Below, piece after piece: positions 18,144 through 25,672 of a DNA stretch of 64,000 bases. The position numbers and the translations under genes are program-made. The notes beneath the pieces were generated by a model. The model was not told where the DNA came from, made no database searches, and saw only the letters and a list, made by a program, of their open reading frames with translations. The first letter of the stretch is position 1; the number at the start of each line of letters is the position of its first letter. Where the stretch lies: NCBI RefSeq assembly GCF_000166275.1, contig NZ_CM001023.1, positions 310,001 to 374,000 of the forward strand. Reading direction: 5' to 3'. The DNA comes from Algoriphagus machipongonensis. GTDB taxonomy: Bacteria; Bacteroidota; Bacteroidia; Cytophagales; Cyclobacteriaceae.

Positions 18144-18927
18144 GATCCGCCCAATAGTATTCTTATTAATTTTTGTTTCAGGAGCGTTATTCGCTCAGGA
18201 TTTTCCTCCTTCTCCAAATCCTCCCAGATTGGTAAATGATTTTACCAATACACTTTCTGCTGCTGAAAACCAGCAATTAGAAAACAAGCTAGTGGCTTAT
18301 AATGATAGCACATCCACTCAGATTTCCATCGTCATGATGCGTTCTGTTGGGGATTATGATATTTCAGATTATGCCTTTCGATTGGCTGAAGACTGGGGTA
18401 TAGGGGGTGCTGAAAATGATAATGGGATTCTAATTTTGGCTGCTATGAATGACCGAAAGGTCTTTATCGCTACTGGATACGGAATGGAAGGAGCAGTTCC
18501 GGATGCACTTGCCAAAAGGATTGTAGAGCAACTCATCATCCCTAATTTTAAGATGGAGGCCTATTACCAAGGTTTGGATCAGGCAACAGACATGATTTTC
18601 AAATTAGCTTCTGGTGAGTATAAAGCAGAAGATATTGAATCTAAGGGAAAAGGTGGAGGAGCGATTTTCTTCCTCTTGTTCTTCATATTTATTTTCGTGA
18701 TCCTCCCAATGATAAGGAATAAAAATGACAATGATAACCACATGGGTGGCCGTGGAGGCGGTGTAGATCTGTGGACCACGATCATGCTAGCTAATATGCT
18801 GGGCGGCGGTGGCCGAAGAGGCGGTGGCTTTGGAGGTGGCGGCGGCTTTGGTGGCGGCGGAGGTGGTGGCTTCGGCGGTTTTGGCGGCGGTGGCTTCGGC
18901 GGCGGTGGAGCTGGAGGAAGCTGGTAA
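18121..18927 (+). CDS. YgcG-like TPM domain protein with glycine-rich tail
   Basis: A 268-residue protein. A signal peptide ends near FAQ (residue 26), then a TPM domain at about 35-160 contains LVNDFTNTLSAAENQQLENKL and DNGILILAAMNDRKVFIATG. A transmembrane helix follows at about 178-200. The last 50 residues are almost only Gly and Phe with a few Arg, ending GAGGSW, a tail seen in many YgcG proteins. The start overlaps the previous gene by 23 bases; I keep it because it gives a good signal peptide. A terminator follows at 18972-19003. Confidence 0.88.
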   Translation: MRFHLDPKIRPIVFLLIFVSGALFAQDFPPSPNPPRLVNDFTNTLSAAENQQLENKLVAYNDSTSTQISIVMMRSVGDYDISDYAFRLAEDWGIGGAENDNGILILAAMNDRKVFIATGYGMEGAVPDALAKRIVEQLIIPNFKMEAYYQGLDQATDMIFKLASGEYKAEDIESKGKGGGAIFFLLFFIFIFVILPMIRNKNDNDNHMGGRGGGVDLWTTIMLANMLGGGGRRGGGFGGGGGFGGGGGGGFGGFGGGGFGGGGAGGSW

Positions 18928-18971
18928 GACGAAAAATATGAAGTGAAAATTCAATAACCTGAATAAACATA

Positions 18972-19003
18972 GGCCTGGAATCAATTTGATTTCAGGCTTT
19001 TTT
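18972..19003 (+). terminator. Intrinsic terminator of the lemA operon
   Basis: GCCTGGAATCA pairs with TGATTTCAGGC with one mismatch, followed by TTTTTT. It lies about 45 bases after the last gene of the group. Confidence 0.8.
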
Positions 19004-19082
19004 ATTTCTGTATGAAAGGAATGCTTAGAATTCTTTTTCTTGGTATAAATTAAAAGAGAGTTTACTCTTTGATGAAAATAAA

Positions 19083-19125
19083 TACGTAGAAAAATAAGTA
19101 TTTATACTTAAATTACTTATCTTTA
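19083..19125 (+). promoter_or_regulatory. Candidate NarL-like operator and -7 region of the moeA operon
   Basis: TAAGTAT (19095-19101), two bases, ATACTTA (19104-19110) is a perfect inverted 7-2-7 site. TACGTA lies just upstream at 19083-19088. Two weak -7 candidates follow: TAAATTAC (19109-19116), in the same register as at other promoters here, and TATCTTTA (19118-19125). The moeA start is at 19145. The same motif precedes the nitrate genes. Confidence 0.6.
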
Positions 19126-19144
19126 TCACCTGTTCGAATAGTTT

Positions 19145-20314
19145 ATGATTTCTGTTTTCCAAGCGCTTTCTATTATTGATCAAAACACAGAAGCCTTAGC
19201 CCCTGTTCTTTTGCCATTGTCAAAATTGAATGGATGTGTTTTGGCAGAAGATGTTCAAGCACCGATTAGTTTGCCGCCTTTTCGCCAATCAGCCATGGAT
19301 GGTTATGCTTTTAAGCATGGGAAGGATGAGCTTCGGTTGATCGGAGAAAGCAAGGCAGGTGATTTTGCCGAGTTTAAAATTGGAAGTGCAGATTGTGTTA
19401 GAATATTTACCGGAGCCCGCGTTCCAGACCAGGCAGATACTGTGGTCATGCAAGAGCATGTAGAAAAAACCAGTTCAGGCATTCGTCTTATCAAAACTCC
19501 CGAAAAAGGAACGAACGTGAGACCTGTCGGCGAGCAGATAAAGCAAGGAGAGATTGTCTTAAAGAAAGGAACCAAGATCAATGCTGCGATAGTAGGGTTC
19601 TTGGCCGGTCTTGGCATCTCAGAGGTTTTAGTCATACCAATACCCAAAATAGCGTTGATTGTCACGGGAAATGAACTTCAGGAGCCAGGAACGCCCCTGA
19701 AGCCCGGGTCAGTTTATGAAAGCAATCGAGTGATGATTGAAACAGCCCTGAAGGCTGAAAATGTTGAGTTGATTCTTTCTAACCATGTATTGGATGATAA
19801 GGAATCTACTTTCGAGGCAATAAGAGTAGCCTTGGATGCCGATATGGTTTTGATTTCAGGCGGCATCTCTGTGGGCGATTATGATTTTGTCAAAGAGTCT
19901 CTAGAAAGAAATGGAGTAGAAGAAAAATTCTATAAGATTAATCAGAAACCCGGGAAGCCGCTTTGGTATGGGAAAAAAGGAAAAACTCAGGTTTTTGCTT
20001 TGCCTGGAAATCCAGCCTCTTCTTTAACCTGTTTCCTGATTTATGCCACAGCGGCGATCCGTAAAATGAATGGAACAGAGAAGATTGATATTCAATTAAA
20101 AAAAGGGAAAATGAAAGGTCATTTTGTGAATAAATTTCAAAAAGCACTTTTCTTACAAGCCCGGGAGCAATCTGGAGTTTTGGAAGTATATCCCAAACAA
20201 GCCTCCAGCATGCTGGTATCCTTCACACAGAGTAATGCGTTTTTATTTGTTCCAGAAGATGTGAAAGAAATACAGGAGGAGGATGAAGTGCATTACATCC
20301 CTTTCAAATTATAA
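19145..20314 (+). CDS. moeA: Molybdopterin molybdenumtransferase MoeA
   Basis: A 389-residue protein of normal length. It inserts molybdate into adenylylated molybdopterin, the last step of Mo-molybdopterin formation. Recognisable parts are RQSAMDGYAF near residue 50, GARVPDQADTVVMQEHV, the MogA-like domain III with IVTGNEL, SGGISVGDYDF and ALPGNPASSL, and a C-terminal beta domain. It is the first gene of an eight-gene Moco/siroheme operon. Its stop shares a base with the start of mobA (TAATG). A 7-2-7 inverted repeat lies 34 bases upstream of the start. Confidence 0.95.
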   Translation: MISVFQALSIIDQNTEALAPVLLPLSKLNGCVLAEDVQAPISLPPFRQSAMDGYAFKHGKDELRLIGESKAGDFAEFKIGSADCVRIFTGARVPDQADTVVMQEHVEKTSSGIRLIKTPEKGTNVRPVGEQIKQGEIVLKKGTKINAAIVGFLAGLGISEVLVIPIPKIALIVTGNELQEPGTPLKPGSVYESNRVMIETALKAENVELILSNHVLDDKESTFEAIRVALDADMVLISGGISVGDYDFVKESLERNGVEEKFYKINQKPGKPLWYGKKGKTQVFALPGNPASSLTCFLIYATAAIRKMNGTEKIDIQLKKGKMKGHFVNKFQKALFLQAREQSGVLEVYPKQASSMLVSFTQSNAFLFVPEDVKEIQEEDEVHYIPFKL

Positions 20315-20889
20315 TGAGCCAAAGCAAAGAAAATATCGCGGTGTACATTCTCTGCGGAGGAAAAAGTACTAGAATGCAAGAAGAGAAAGGTCTCGTTGAT
20401 TTTCAGGGTAAACCTTTTATTCAATGGATTCTTGAAGCTATTTTTCCTCTTAGTAGTAATATTACTTTGGTGACCAAGAACAAAGCATACCAGAAATTCG
20501 GATTCCCTCTGATATCAGATTTGCAAGATGATAAAGGGCCTGTGGGAGGAATTTATACCGCGCTTGCCCATTCGGATACTCAGACAAACCTTATCCTTAG
20601 TTGCGATATTCCAAAGATTACAACCAATGTACTTTCGGAACTGATAACTCAGGCAAAAAACTGTAAAAACAGCATTTGCTTTTTGACGGATGGATTACAT
20701 GATTACCCTTTAATCGGATGCTATTCTAAATCATTACTTCCTGTTTTTGCCGAAGCAGTATTGGAAAGCCGATTAAAGCTTTGTCCTTTAGTGAACGAAC
20801 AGAATCCGATGAAACTGTTCGTCTATCAAAAAAACCAATCAGCCTTGACCAATATCAATTCCAAAGCTGAATTGCATAGCCTTACCTAA
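20314..20889 (+). CDS. mobA: Molybdenum cofactor guanylyltransferase MobA
   Basis: A 191-residue protein. The nucleotidyltransferase motif is YILCGGKSTRMQEEKG (family form L-x-G-G-x-S-x-R-M-G-x-x-K). Downstream are DLQDDKGPVGGIYTAL and ILSCDIPKI, the metal-binding D-x-P region. MobA attaches GMP to Mo-molybdopterin to give the guanine dinucleotide form. That form is what DMSO-reductase-family enzymes such as the nitrate reductase at 29342-32866 need. It starts inside the moeA stop codon. In the first motif the usual G after R-M is Q, a small deviation unlikely to abolish function. Confidence 0.9.
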   Translation: MSQSKENIAVYILCGGKSTRMQEEKGLVDFQGKPFIQWILEAIFPLSSNITLVTKNKAYQKFGFPLISDLQDDKGPVGGIYTALAHSDTQTNLILSCDIPKITTNVLSELITQAKNCKNSICFLTDGLHDYPLIGCYSKSLLPVFAEAVLESRLKLCPLVNEQNPMKLFVYQKNQSALTNINSKAELHSLT

Positions 20890-20900
20890 CAAACCTAGCC

Positions 20901-21713
20901 ATGAATACAATCACAGGAAAATCTCCTCAACTCACGTTGGTGGGAGCAGGACCCGGAGACCCGGAGCTATTGACTTTAAAAGCGATCAAAGCGCTTCAGG
21001 AAGCAGATGTCGTACTTTATGATGCCTTAGCAAATGAAGAAATTCTAGATTACGCTAATAAGGCCTTGAAGATTCCCGTGGGTAAGAGAAAGGGAATGCA
21101 TTCTCATTCTCAGGATCAGATCAATGAAATGATTGTGGAATATGCTTTTAATTATGGGCATGTGGTGCGATTAAAAGGTGGAGATCCTTTTGTTTTTGGC
21201 CGAGGAAAAGAAGAGCAGGAATATGTAGAGAGTTTGGGAATAGAAACATCCGTCATTCCCGGAATTTCCTCCAGTGTTGCTGTTCCGGCAAGTATTGGCA
21301 TTCCTGTCACTTCCCGAGGCGTATCAGAAAGCTTCTGGGTGATAACAGGAACCACCACCAGCAAAAAACTTTCTAAGGATGTGGCCTTAGCGGCACAATC
21401 TACTGCAACAGTGATCATTTTGATGGGGCTGGGGAAGATTAGTGAAATTACCTCTATTTATAAATCTTTAGGGAAAATGGATTTGCCTGTCGCTGTCATT
21501 CAAGATGGTACCAAACCAGAGCAGAAGGAAGTAGTCGGAACGATTGATAGCATTGAGGAGTTGATTGAGAAGGAGAAGATTTCCGCTCCAGCCATTATTG
21601 TAATTGGAGAGGTCGTACATTTAGCATCGAGAAAATTAAAAGAGGAATTAGATTTTGTACTGGAAGATGAATTCATTTTTCAGAACCTCAATACGATTCC
21701 TTTTGTAAATTGA
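20901..21713 (+). CDS. cobA: Uroporphyrinogen-III C-methyltransferase (siroheme branch)
   Basis: A 270-residue protein. It has the tetrapyrrole methylase hallmarks: VGAGPGDPELLTLKAIKAL at the N-terminus, VVRLKGGDPFVFGRG at about residue 85, PGISS and TGTTT. The enzyme methylates uroporphyrinogen III at C2 and C7 to give precorrin-2, the precursor of siroheme. It lacks the CysG N-terminal dehydrogenase/ferrochelatase domain, so that step must be supplied elsewhere. Placement inside a Moco operon makes sense because the nitrite reductase NirB needs siroheme while nitrate reductase needs Moco. Confidence 0.92.
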   Translation: MNTITGKSPQLTLVGAGPGDPELLTLKAIKALQEADVVLYDALANEEILDYANKALKIPVGKRKGMHSHSQDQINEMIVEYAFNYGHVVRLKGGDPFVFGRGKEEQEYVESLGIETSVIPGISSSVAVPASIGIPVTSRGVSESFWVITGTTTSKKLSKDVALAAQSTATVIILMGLGKISEITSIYKSLGKMDLPVAVIQDGTKPEQKEVVGTIDSIEELIEKEKISAPAIIVIGEVVHLASRKLKEELDFVLEDEFIFQNLNTIPFVN

Positions 21714-21729
21714 ATGAAAATTATAGCCT

Positions 21730-21966
21730 ATGATTCAGGTAAAATATTTCGGGGTAATTGCAGAAGCAGCACAGCGTGATTCGGAGAATATTGCCGAAAA
21801 TAATATGACTTTGGCTCAGGTTCTCATGGAATTATCCACCAGACATAGTTTAGGCGATTACCACTTTCAGGTAGCGATCAACCGGAAAATTGTATCTGAG
21901 GATTCAGACCAGGTACTTTCCGATGGAGATGAAATTGCCTTTTTACCACCATTTTCTGGAGGTTGA
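21730..21966 (+). CDS. moaD: Molybdopterin synthase small subunit MoaD
   Basis: A 78-residue ubiquitin-fold protein that ends in FLPPFSGG. The terminal Gly-Gly is adenylylated by MoeB and then thiocarboxylated to supply sulfur to precursor Z. The family's N-terminal V-x-Y-F-x-x-x-A/R (VKYFGVIAEAA) is visible. It lies between cobA and moeB, two bases before the MoeB start. It is the natural partner of MoaE at 22980. Confidence 0.93.
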   Translation: MIQVKYFGVIAEAAQRDSENIAENNMTLAQVLMELSTRHSLGDYHFQVAINRKIVSEDSDQVLSDGDEIAFLPPFSGG

Positions 21967-21967
21967 A

Positions 21968-22999
21968 ATGAATCGATATATCCGTCAGATAAATTTACCC
22001 AATGTAGGAGACTCAGGTCAAAAAAAACTACGCGATAGTCAAATTCTAGTCATAGGTGCTGGAGGTTTGGGTTGTGCTGTTTTGCCATATTTGGCTGCAG
22101 CTGGCGTGGGAAGAATAGGTATTATCGATGGTGATAAAATCGAGGAGTCAAACCTCCATAGACAGGTACTTTATGGCCCCCACCAAATTGGCAGCTATAA
22201 ATCCAAAATAGCGGCAGAATCCATCATCAAAAACAATCCAGATGTGGAGGTTTTGGTGTATGAAGAATACCTTAGCTCCAAAAATTCAGAAAAGATTTTT
22301 CAAGGATTTGATTTGATCATTGATGCCACAGATAATCTCTTTATCCGGTATGTGATTAATGATACTTGCTTAGCATTAGGAATTCCTTTTGTCTATGGCT
22401 CTATCCATCAATTTCAAGGACAGGTTTCTGTTTTTAATTACCAAGGTGGGCCCAGTTATCGTGATATTTTTCCGGATGAAAATCAAACCGTTCCTAATTG
22501 CGCAGAAGCAGGAGTTCTGGGAACTACTGTAGGTTTGATAGGGATGCTTCAAGCCAATGAAGCAATTAAAATCATTTTGGAGATCGGAGATGTACTTTCT
22601 GGCAAACTCTTGATTTATGATATGTTGAGTCATTCTCAGCAAGTGTTTGAATTTGGGAATGCACCGAAGAAGGAAAAAAAAGAAAATTCCAATTCCTTTG
22701 AGTCTTTGAATCCAGAGGAAGCTCTAGTTGGAGATGCTATCTTGTTAGATGTTAGAGAAAAAGGTGAAGTTCCTGTAATAGAGTTTGCTAACTCCATCAG
22801 CATGCCCTTATCTTTAATGGAAAGCGAAAGTAATAAACTGGATAAAGAGGCAGAAATTCGCATCTTTTGTCAATCAGGAGCTCGAAGTAGAAAGGCCGCT
22901 GAGTTGCTTTCCAAAAAAGGATTTCAGAATTTGAAGTTGATACGTGGAGGAGCAAAAGACTTATTACAATTAACGAAAAATGAAAAAAGTATTTCTTGA
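21968..22999 (+). CDS. moeB: MoeB/ThiF-type adenylyltransferase with C-terminal rhodanese domain
   Basis: A 343-residue protein from the ATG at 21968 (MNRYIRQINLPNVGD). An upstream in-frame ATG at 21890 lies inside moaD and gives unrelated sequence. The adenylylation domain has GAGGLGCAVLPYLAAAG and IIDGDKIEESNLHRQ. The rhodanese domain (about 245-335) has an active-site loop CQSGARSRKAA. E. coli MoeB binds zinc with two CxxC pairs. Here the first is replaced (GPSYRDIF instead of C-x-x-C) and the second is not found. The enzyme activates MoaD, and the fused rhodanese probably donates sulfur. It overlaps moaE by 20 bases. Confidence 0.9.
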   Translation: MNRYIRQINLPNVGDSGQKKLRDSQILVIGAGGLGCAVLPYLAAAGVGRIGIIDGDKIEESNLHRQVLYGPHQIGSYKSKIAAESIIKNNPDVEVLVYEEYLSSKNSEKIFQGFDLIIDATDNLFIRYVINDTCLALGIPFVYGSIHQFQGQVSVFNYQGGPSYRDIFPDENQTVPNCAEAGVLGTTVGLIGMLQANEAIKIILEIGDVLSGKLLIYDMLSHSQQVFEFGNAPKKEKKENSNSFESLNPEEALVGDAILLDVREKGEVPVIEFANSISMPLSLMESESNKLDKEAEIRIFCQSGARSRKAAELLSKKGFQNLKLIRGGAKDLLQLTKNEKSIS

Positions 23000-23408
23000 A
23001 GGAGCGATTTCCCCAGAATTCATATCAGAATCCATCGCAAAGCATCAAAGCAAACATAGTATTGGTGCTCATAACATCTTTTTGGGCCAGGTAAGAGCAG
23101 ATGAAGTGGAGGGCAAGAAAGTTGAGTCCATCGACTTCACGAGTTATGAGGAGATGGCCAATGAAAAATTGCATGAAATCCGGGAAGCTGCTTTTGAAAA
23201 GTTTGATTTGACTTGTTTACATATTTATCATAGTCTCGGAAACGTGAAAGTTGGGGAGATTTGCATTTTCGTTTTCGTATCTTCCAAAAGAAGAAAGCCG
23301 GTTTATGAAGCTACTGAATGGCTGGTCAATCAGGTAAAAACGGAAGTTCCGATCTTTGGGAAGGAGATTTTCGAAAATGAAGAATCTCAGTGGAAGGTGA
23401 ATAGTTGA
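22980..23408 (+). CDS. moaE: Molybdopterin synthase catalytic subunit MoaE
   Basis: A 142-residue protein. Family features are IGAHNIFLGQVRADEVEGKK at about residues 23-42, HSLGNVKVGE, and VKTEVPIFGKE with the catalytic lysines near the C-terminus. MoaE and MoaD together convert precursor Z (cyclic pyranopterin monophosphate) to molybdopterin. Its start lies within the end of moeB. The 207-base gap downstream to moaCB is the only sizeable gap in the operon and holds unusual repeats. Confidence 0.92.
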   Translation: MKKVFLEGAISPEFISESIAKHQSKHSIGAHNIFLGQVRADEVEGKKVESIDFTSYEEMANEKLHEIREAAFEKFDLTCLHIYHSLGNVKVGEICIFVFVSSKRRKPVYEATEWLVNQVKTEVPIFGKEIFENEESQWKVNS

Positions 23409-23615
23409 GCAGTTTTCAGTGGGCAGTCGCAGTAGGCAGTGTGAAAAGTCAGAAGTCTGAAAAGGGAAAGAAATTAGAAACTGAAAATAGGAAACGGAAT
23501 GAATGTCAGGCTGAGCGGAGTCGAAGCCTTTTCTTTCACAGTGATAAAAAGTAGTCAGTAGGAAGGGCATAAATTCAGAAAGCTGAAATCAGAAGTCTGA
23601 AAAGTAAATTTTGAA
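23409..23615. repeat. Repeat-rich insertion inside the Moco operon
   Basis: The gap contains TCAGAAGTCTGAAAAG twice (23449-23464 and 23589-23604), GGCAGT-like units near 23422-23440 and a CAGGCTGAGCGGAGTCGAAG element (23507-23526). I recall the last as a common intergenic sequence in Bacteroidota, but I cannot confirm this here. All other gaps in the operon are at most 16 bases or overlaps. Confidence 0.65.
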
Positions 23616-24533
23616 ATGGTAGATATTACGCATAAAATAACCACCCTTCGTGTTGCCAAGGCGAAAGCTATTGTTCAGGTAAGTATGCCTGAGACCATCA
23701 CGGCCGTGGAGGAAAATAAAGTACCTAAAGGAAATGTATTCGAAATGGCCAAAGTAGCCGGTCTTTTCGCAGTGAAAAACACACATATTACCATTCCAGA
23801 TTGTCATCCTCTTCCGATTGAATTTACGGCAGTGGAATATGAGATTCAGGGAATGGAAATTCATATTTTCATTACGGTGAAAACAGTCTATAAAACAGGC
23901 GTGGAGGTAGAAGCCATGCATGGAGCCTCAGTGATCGCACTGACCATGTATGATATGCTCAAGCCGATAGACAAAGGAATAGTAATCCGTGAAGTAGGTT
24001 TGGTGGAGAAGAAAGGTGGCAAAAGCAGCTTTAAACAGCAAAGTCCAGATACCATTAATGCAGCAGTGATCGTTTGTTCGGATTCTGTATCTAAAGGGAT
24101 CAAAAAAGATGCTGCAGGGAAGGCGATTGTGGACAAATTGGAAACGATGGGAGTGGATATCGCTTCCTATGAAATTATTCCTGATGAGCTGGAGCAAATT
24201 CGCAAAAAGGCATTGGAATATGCGGACTCTACCAAGCTGGTGATTTTTGCCGGAGGAACAGGGTTATCCAAGCGGGATGTTACCCCAGAGGCTTTGGAAC
24301 CTATCTTGGAGAGGAGAATTCCTGGAATTGAAGAGGCCATTCGAAGTTATGGACAGAAAATCATGCCTTACGCTATGTTGTCCAGGTCGGTGGCAGGTAC
24401 TATTGGAGATTGCCTAGTTTTGGCTCTTCCAGGCTCCACCAACGGCGCCAAGGAATCTATGGATGCGGTTTTTCCGCATTTATTGCATGTATTTAAAGTA
24501 TTGAGAGGAACGAAGCATGATGGGAAAGACTGA
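23616..24533 (+). CDS. moaCB: Fused MoaC-MoaB/Mog protein
   Basis: A 305-residue fusion. Residues 1-150 are MoaC: VDITHKITTLRVAKAKAIV, VPKGNVFEMAKVAGLFAVKNT, CHPLPIEF and GVEVEAMHGASVIALTMYDM. It converts the 3',8-cyclo-GTP intermediate to precursor Z. Residues about 160-305 are a MoaB/MogA domain (AAVIVCSDSVSKG, FAGGTGLSKRDVTPEAL, LPGSTNGAKESMDAV), which adenylylates molybdopterin. Such MoaCB fusions are known. The start overlaps no gene, but the 3' end overlaps moaA by 17 bases. Confidence 0.92.
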   Translation: MVDITHKITTLRVAKAKAIVQVSMPETITAVEENKVPKGNVFEMAKVAGLFAVKNTHITIPDCHPLPIEFTAVEYEIQGMEIHIFITVKTVYKTGVEVEAMHGASVIALTMYDMLKPIDKGIVIREVGLVEKKGGKSSFKQQSPDTINAAVIVCSDSVSKGIKKDAAGKAIVDKLETMGVDIASYEIIPDELEQIRKKALEYADSTKLVIFAGGTGLSKRDVTPEALEPILERRIPGIEEAIRSYGQKIMPYAMLSRSVAGTIGDCLVLALPGSTNGAKESMDAVFPHLLHVFKVLRGTKHDGKD

Positions 24534-25533
24534 AAATCTACAGGTACTCAAAGATCAATTTGGTAGGACACACGACTATCTTAGAATCTCTCTGATCGAG
24601 AAATGCAATCTGCGATGTCAGTATTGCATGCCTGAAGAGGGGATTCCTTTGACTCCTTCTAAATTTCTGATGAATGCTGATGAGATCGAAAGTCTGGCTC
24701 GAACTTTTGTGAATTTGGGTGTAAAAAAGATACGCCTTACGGGTGGAGAGCCCCTGCTTCGTAAAGATTTTGAAGCTATTCTAGCAAAGTTGTCCCAATT
24801 TCCGGTGGATTTGTCTATTACCACCAATGGGATTTTGGCGGATCGCTTTCTCCCTATTTTTAAAAAACACCAACTCAAAAAAGTCAATTTCAGTCTTGAT
24901 ACCCTAAAAGAAGAGCGATTTAAGGAAATCACCCGAAGATCAGGCTATGAAAAAACGATGGAGAATCTCGACCTGTTTATTCGGGAAGGATTTGAAGTGA
25001 AATTGAATATTGTACTGATGAAGGGCATCAATGATGATGAGGTAGTAGACTTTGTGAAATTCACCAAAGACCTTCCTATTTCTGCCCGTTTTATCGAGTT
25101 TATGCCTTTTGATGGGAATAAATGGGATCGATCTAAAATGGTATCCGAACAAGAGGTGTTATCTGCAGTAGGATCCACTTTGGGTTCAGAAAATTTAATA
25201 GCGCTTCCTGATGAGGAGAATCTAACAGCCAGAAAATTTCAGATTAAGGGATACCAAGGGAATTTTGGGGTGATTTCATCCGTCACCAATCCATTTTGCG
25301 GTACCTGCAACAGAATCCGCCTAACTGCCAATGGCAGAATCAAAAACTGTCTGTTCTCCAATCAGGAAACAGATTTGTTGACAGCTTTAAGAGCGGGTGA
25401 AGATGTGGAGCAATTGATTTTGGAAGCTATTCTACGTAAAAAGGCTGTGCGTGCCGGTATGGATAATTTAGAAAAATTGTCTGACCCTAATTTACATTCT
25501 GATAATCGCAGTATGATCGCGATTGGGGGGTAA
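24517..25533 (+). CDS. moaA: GTP 3',8-cyclase MoaA
   Basis: A 338-residue radical SAM enzyme, the first committed step of Moco synthesis. The N-terminal cluster motif is CNLRCQYC, and the C-terminal cluster ligands are in FCGTCNRIRL and IKNCLF. The TGGEPLLR loop and the C-terminal Gly-Gly (IAIGG), which reaches into the active site, are present. Two adjacent ATG codons (24517 and 24520) are equally possible starts. It is the last gene of the operon; the 3' region carries a perfect 16-base palindrome. Confidence 0.95.
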   Translation: MMGKTENLQVLKDQFGRTHDYLRISLIEKCNLRCQYCMPEEGIPLTPSKFLMNADEIESLARTFVNLGVKKIRLTGGEPLLRKDFEAILAKLSQFPVDLSITTNGILADRFLPIFKKHQLKKVNFSLDTLKEERFKEITRRSGYEKTMENLDLFIREGFEVKLNIVLMKGINDDEVVDFVKFTKDLPISARFIEFMPFDGNKWDRSKMVSEQEVLSAVGSTLGSENLIALPDEENLTARKFQIKGYQGNFGVISSVTNPFCGTCNRIRLTANGRIKNCLFSNQETDLLTALRAGEDVEQLILEAILRKKAVRAGMDNLEKLSDPNLHSDNRSMIAIGG

Positions 25534-25570
25534 TTAATGAGTTTTTAGACTATCCCGTAGCTATTCGAGA

Positions 25571-25586
25571 TCCGATAATTATCGGA
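25571..25586. repeat. Perfect 16-bp palindrome between convergent genes
   Basis: TCCGATAATTATCGGA is a complete inverted repeat in the gap between moaA and the convergent DUF2490 gene. It may act as a terminator stem or be a copy of a REP-like family; there is no clear T-tract directly beside it. Confidence 0.6.
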
Positions 25587-25672
25587 ATGCAATCTCAAAT
25601 TCAATTCTATTTTTTTAAAAGGGTTGCAATATTTTTATCTCTCCGTTTTCTTTGGTTTAAAACCGAACTGAT

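Noticed and set aside
18787..18984. Ala/Thr-rich minus-strand frame opposite the YgcG-like gene
   Set aside because: It is the complement of the glycine-rich tail (GGC/GGT codons read as Ala/Thr); an artefact of composition.
21890..21967. Longer start for moeB
   Set aside because: The extra 26 residues lie within moaD in another frame and have no similarity to MoeB; the ATG at 21968 gives the normal N-terminus.
23217..23570. Minus-strand frame across moaE and the repeat region
   Set aside because: It overlaps the well-supported moaE and the repeat-rich gap and has no recognisable domain.
25433..25438. TACGTA in moaA, and likewise at 32702-32707 and 44854-44859
   Set aside because: These are within coding sequence, lack a second heptamer at 2-base spacing, and are expected by chance.
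25534..25672. Possible riboswitch or RNA gene after moaA
   Set aside because: Only a short palindrome is visible; no conserved Moco RNA or other structured motif could be recognised.
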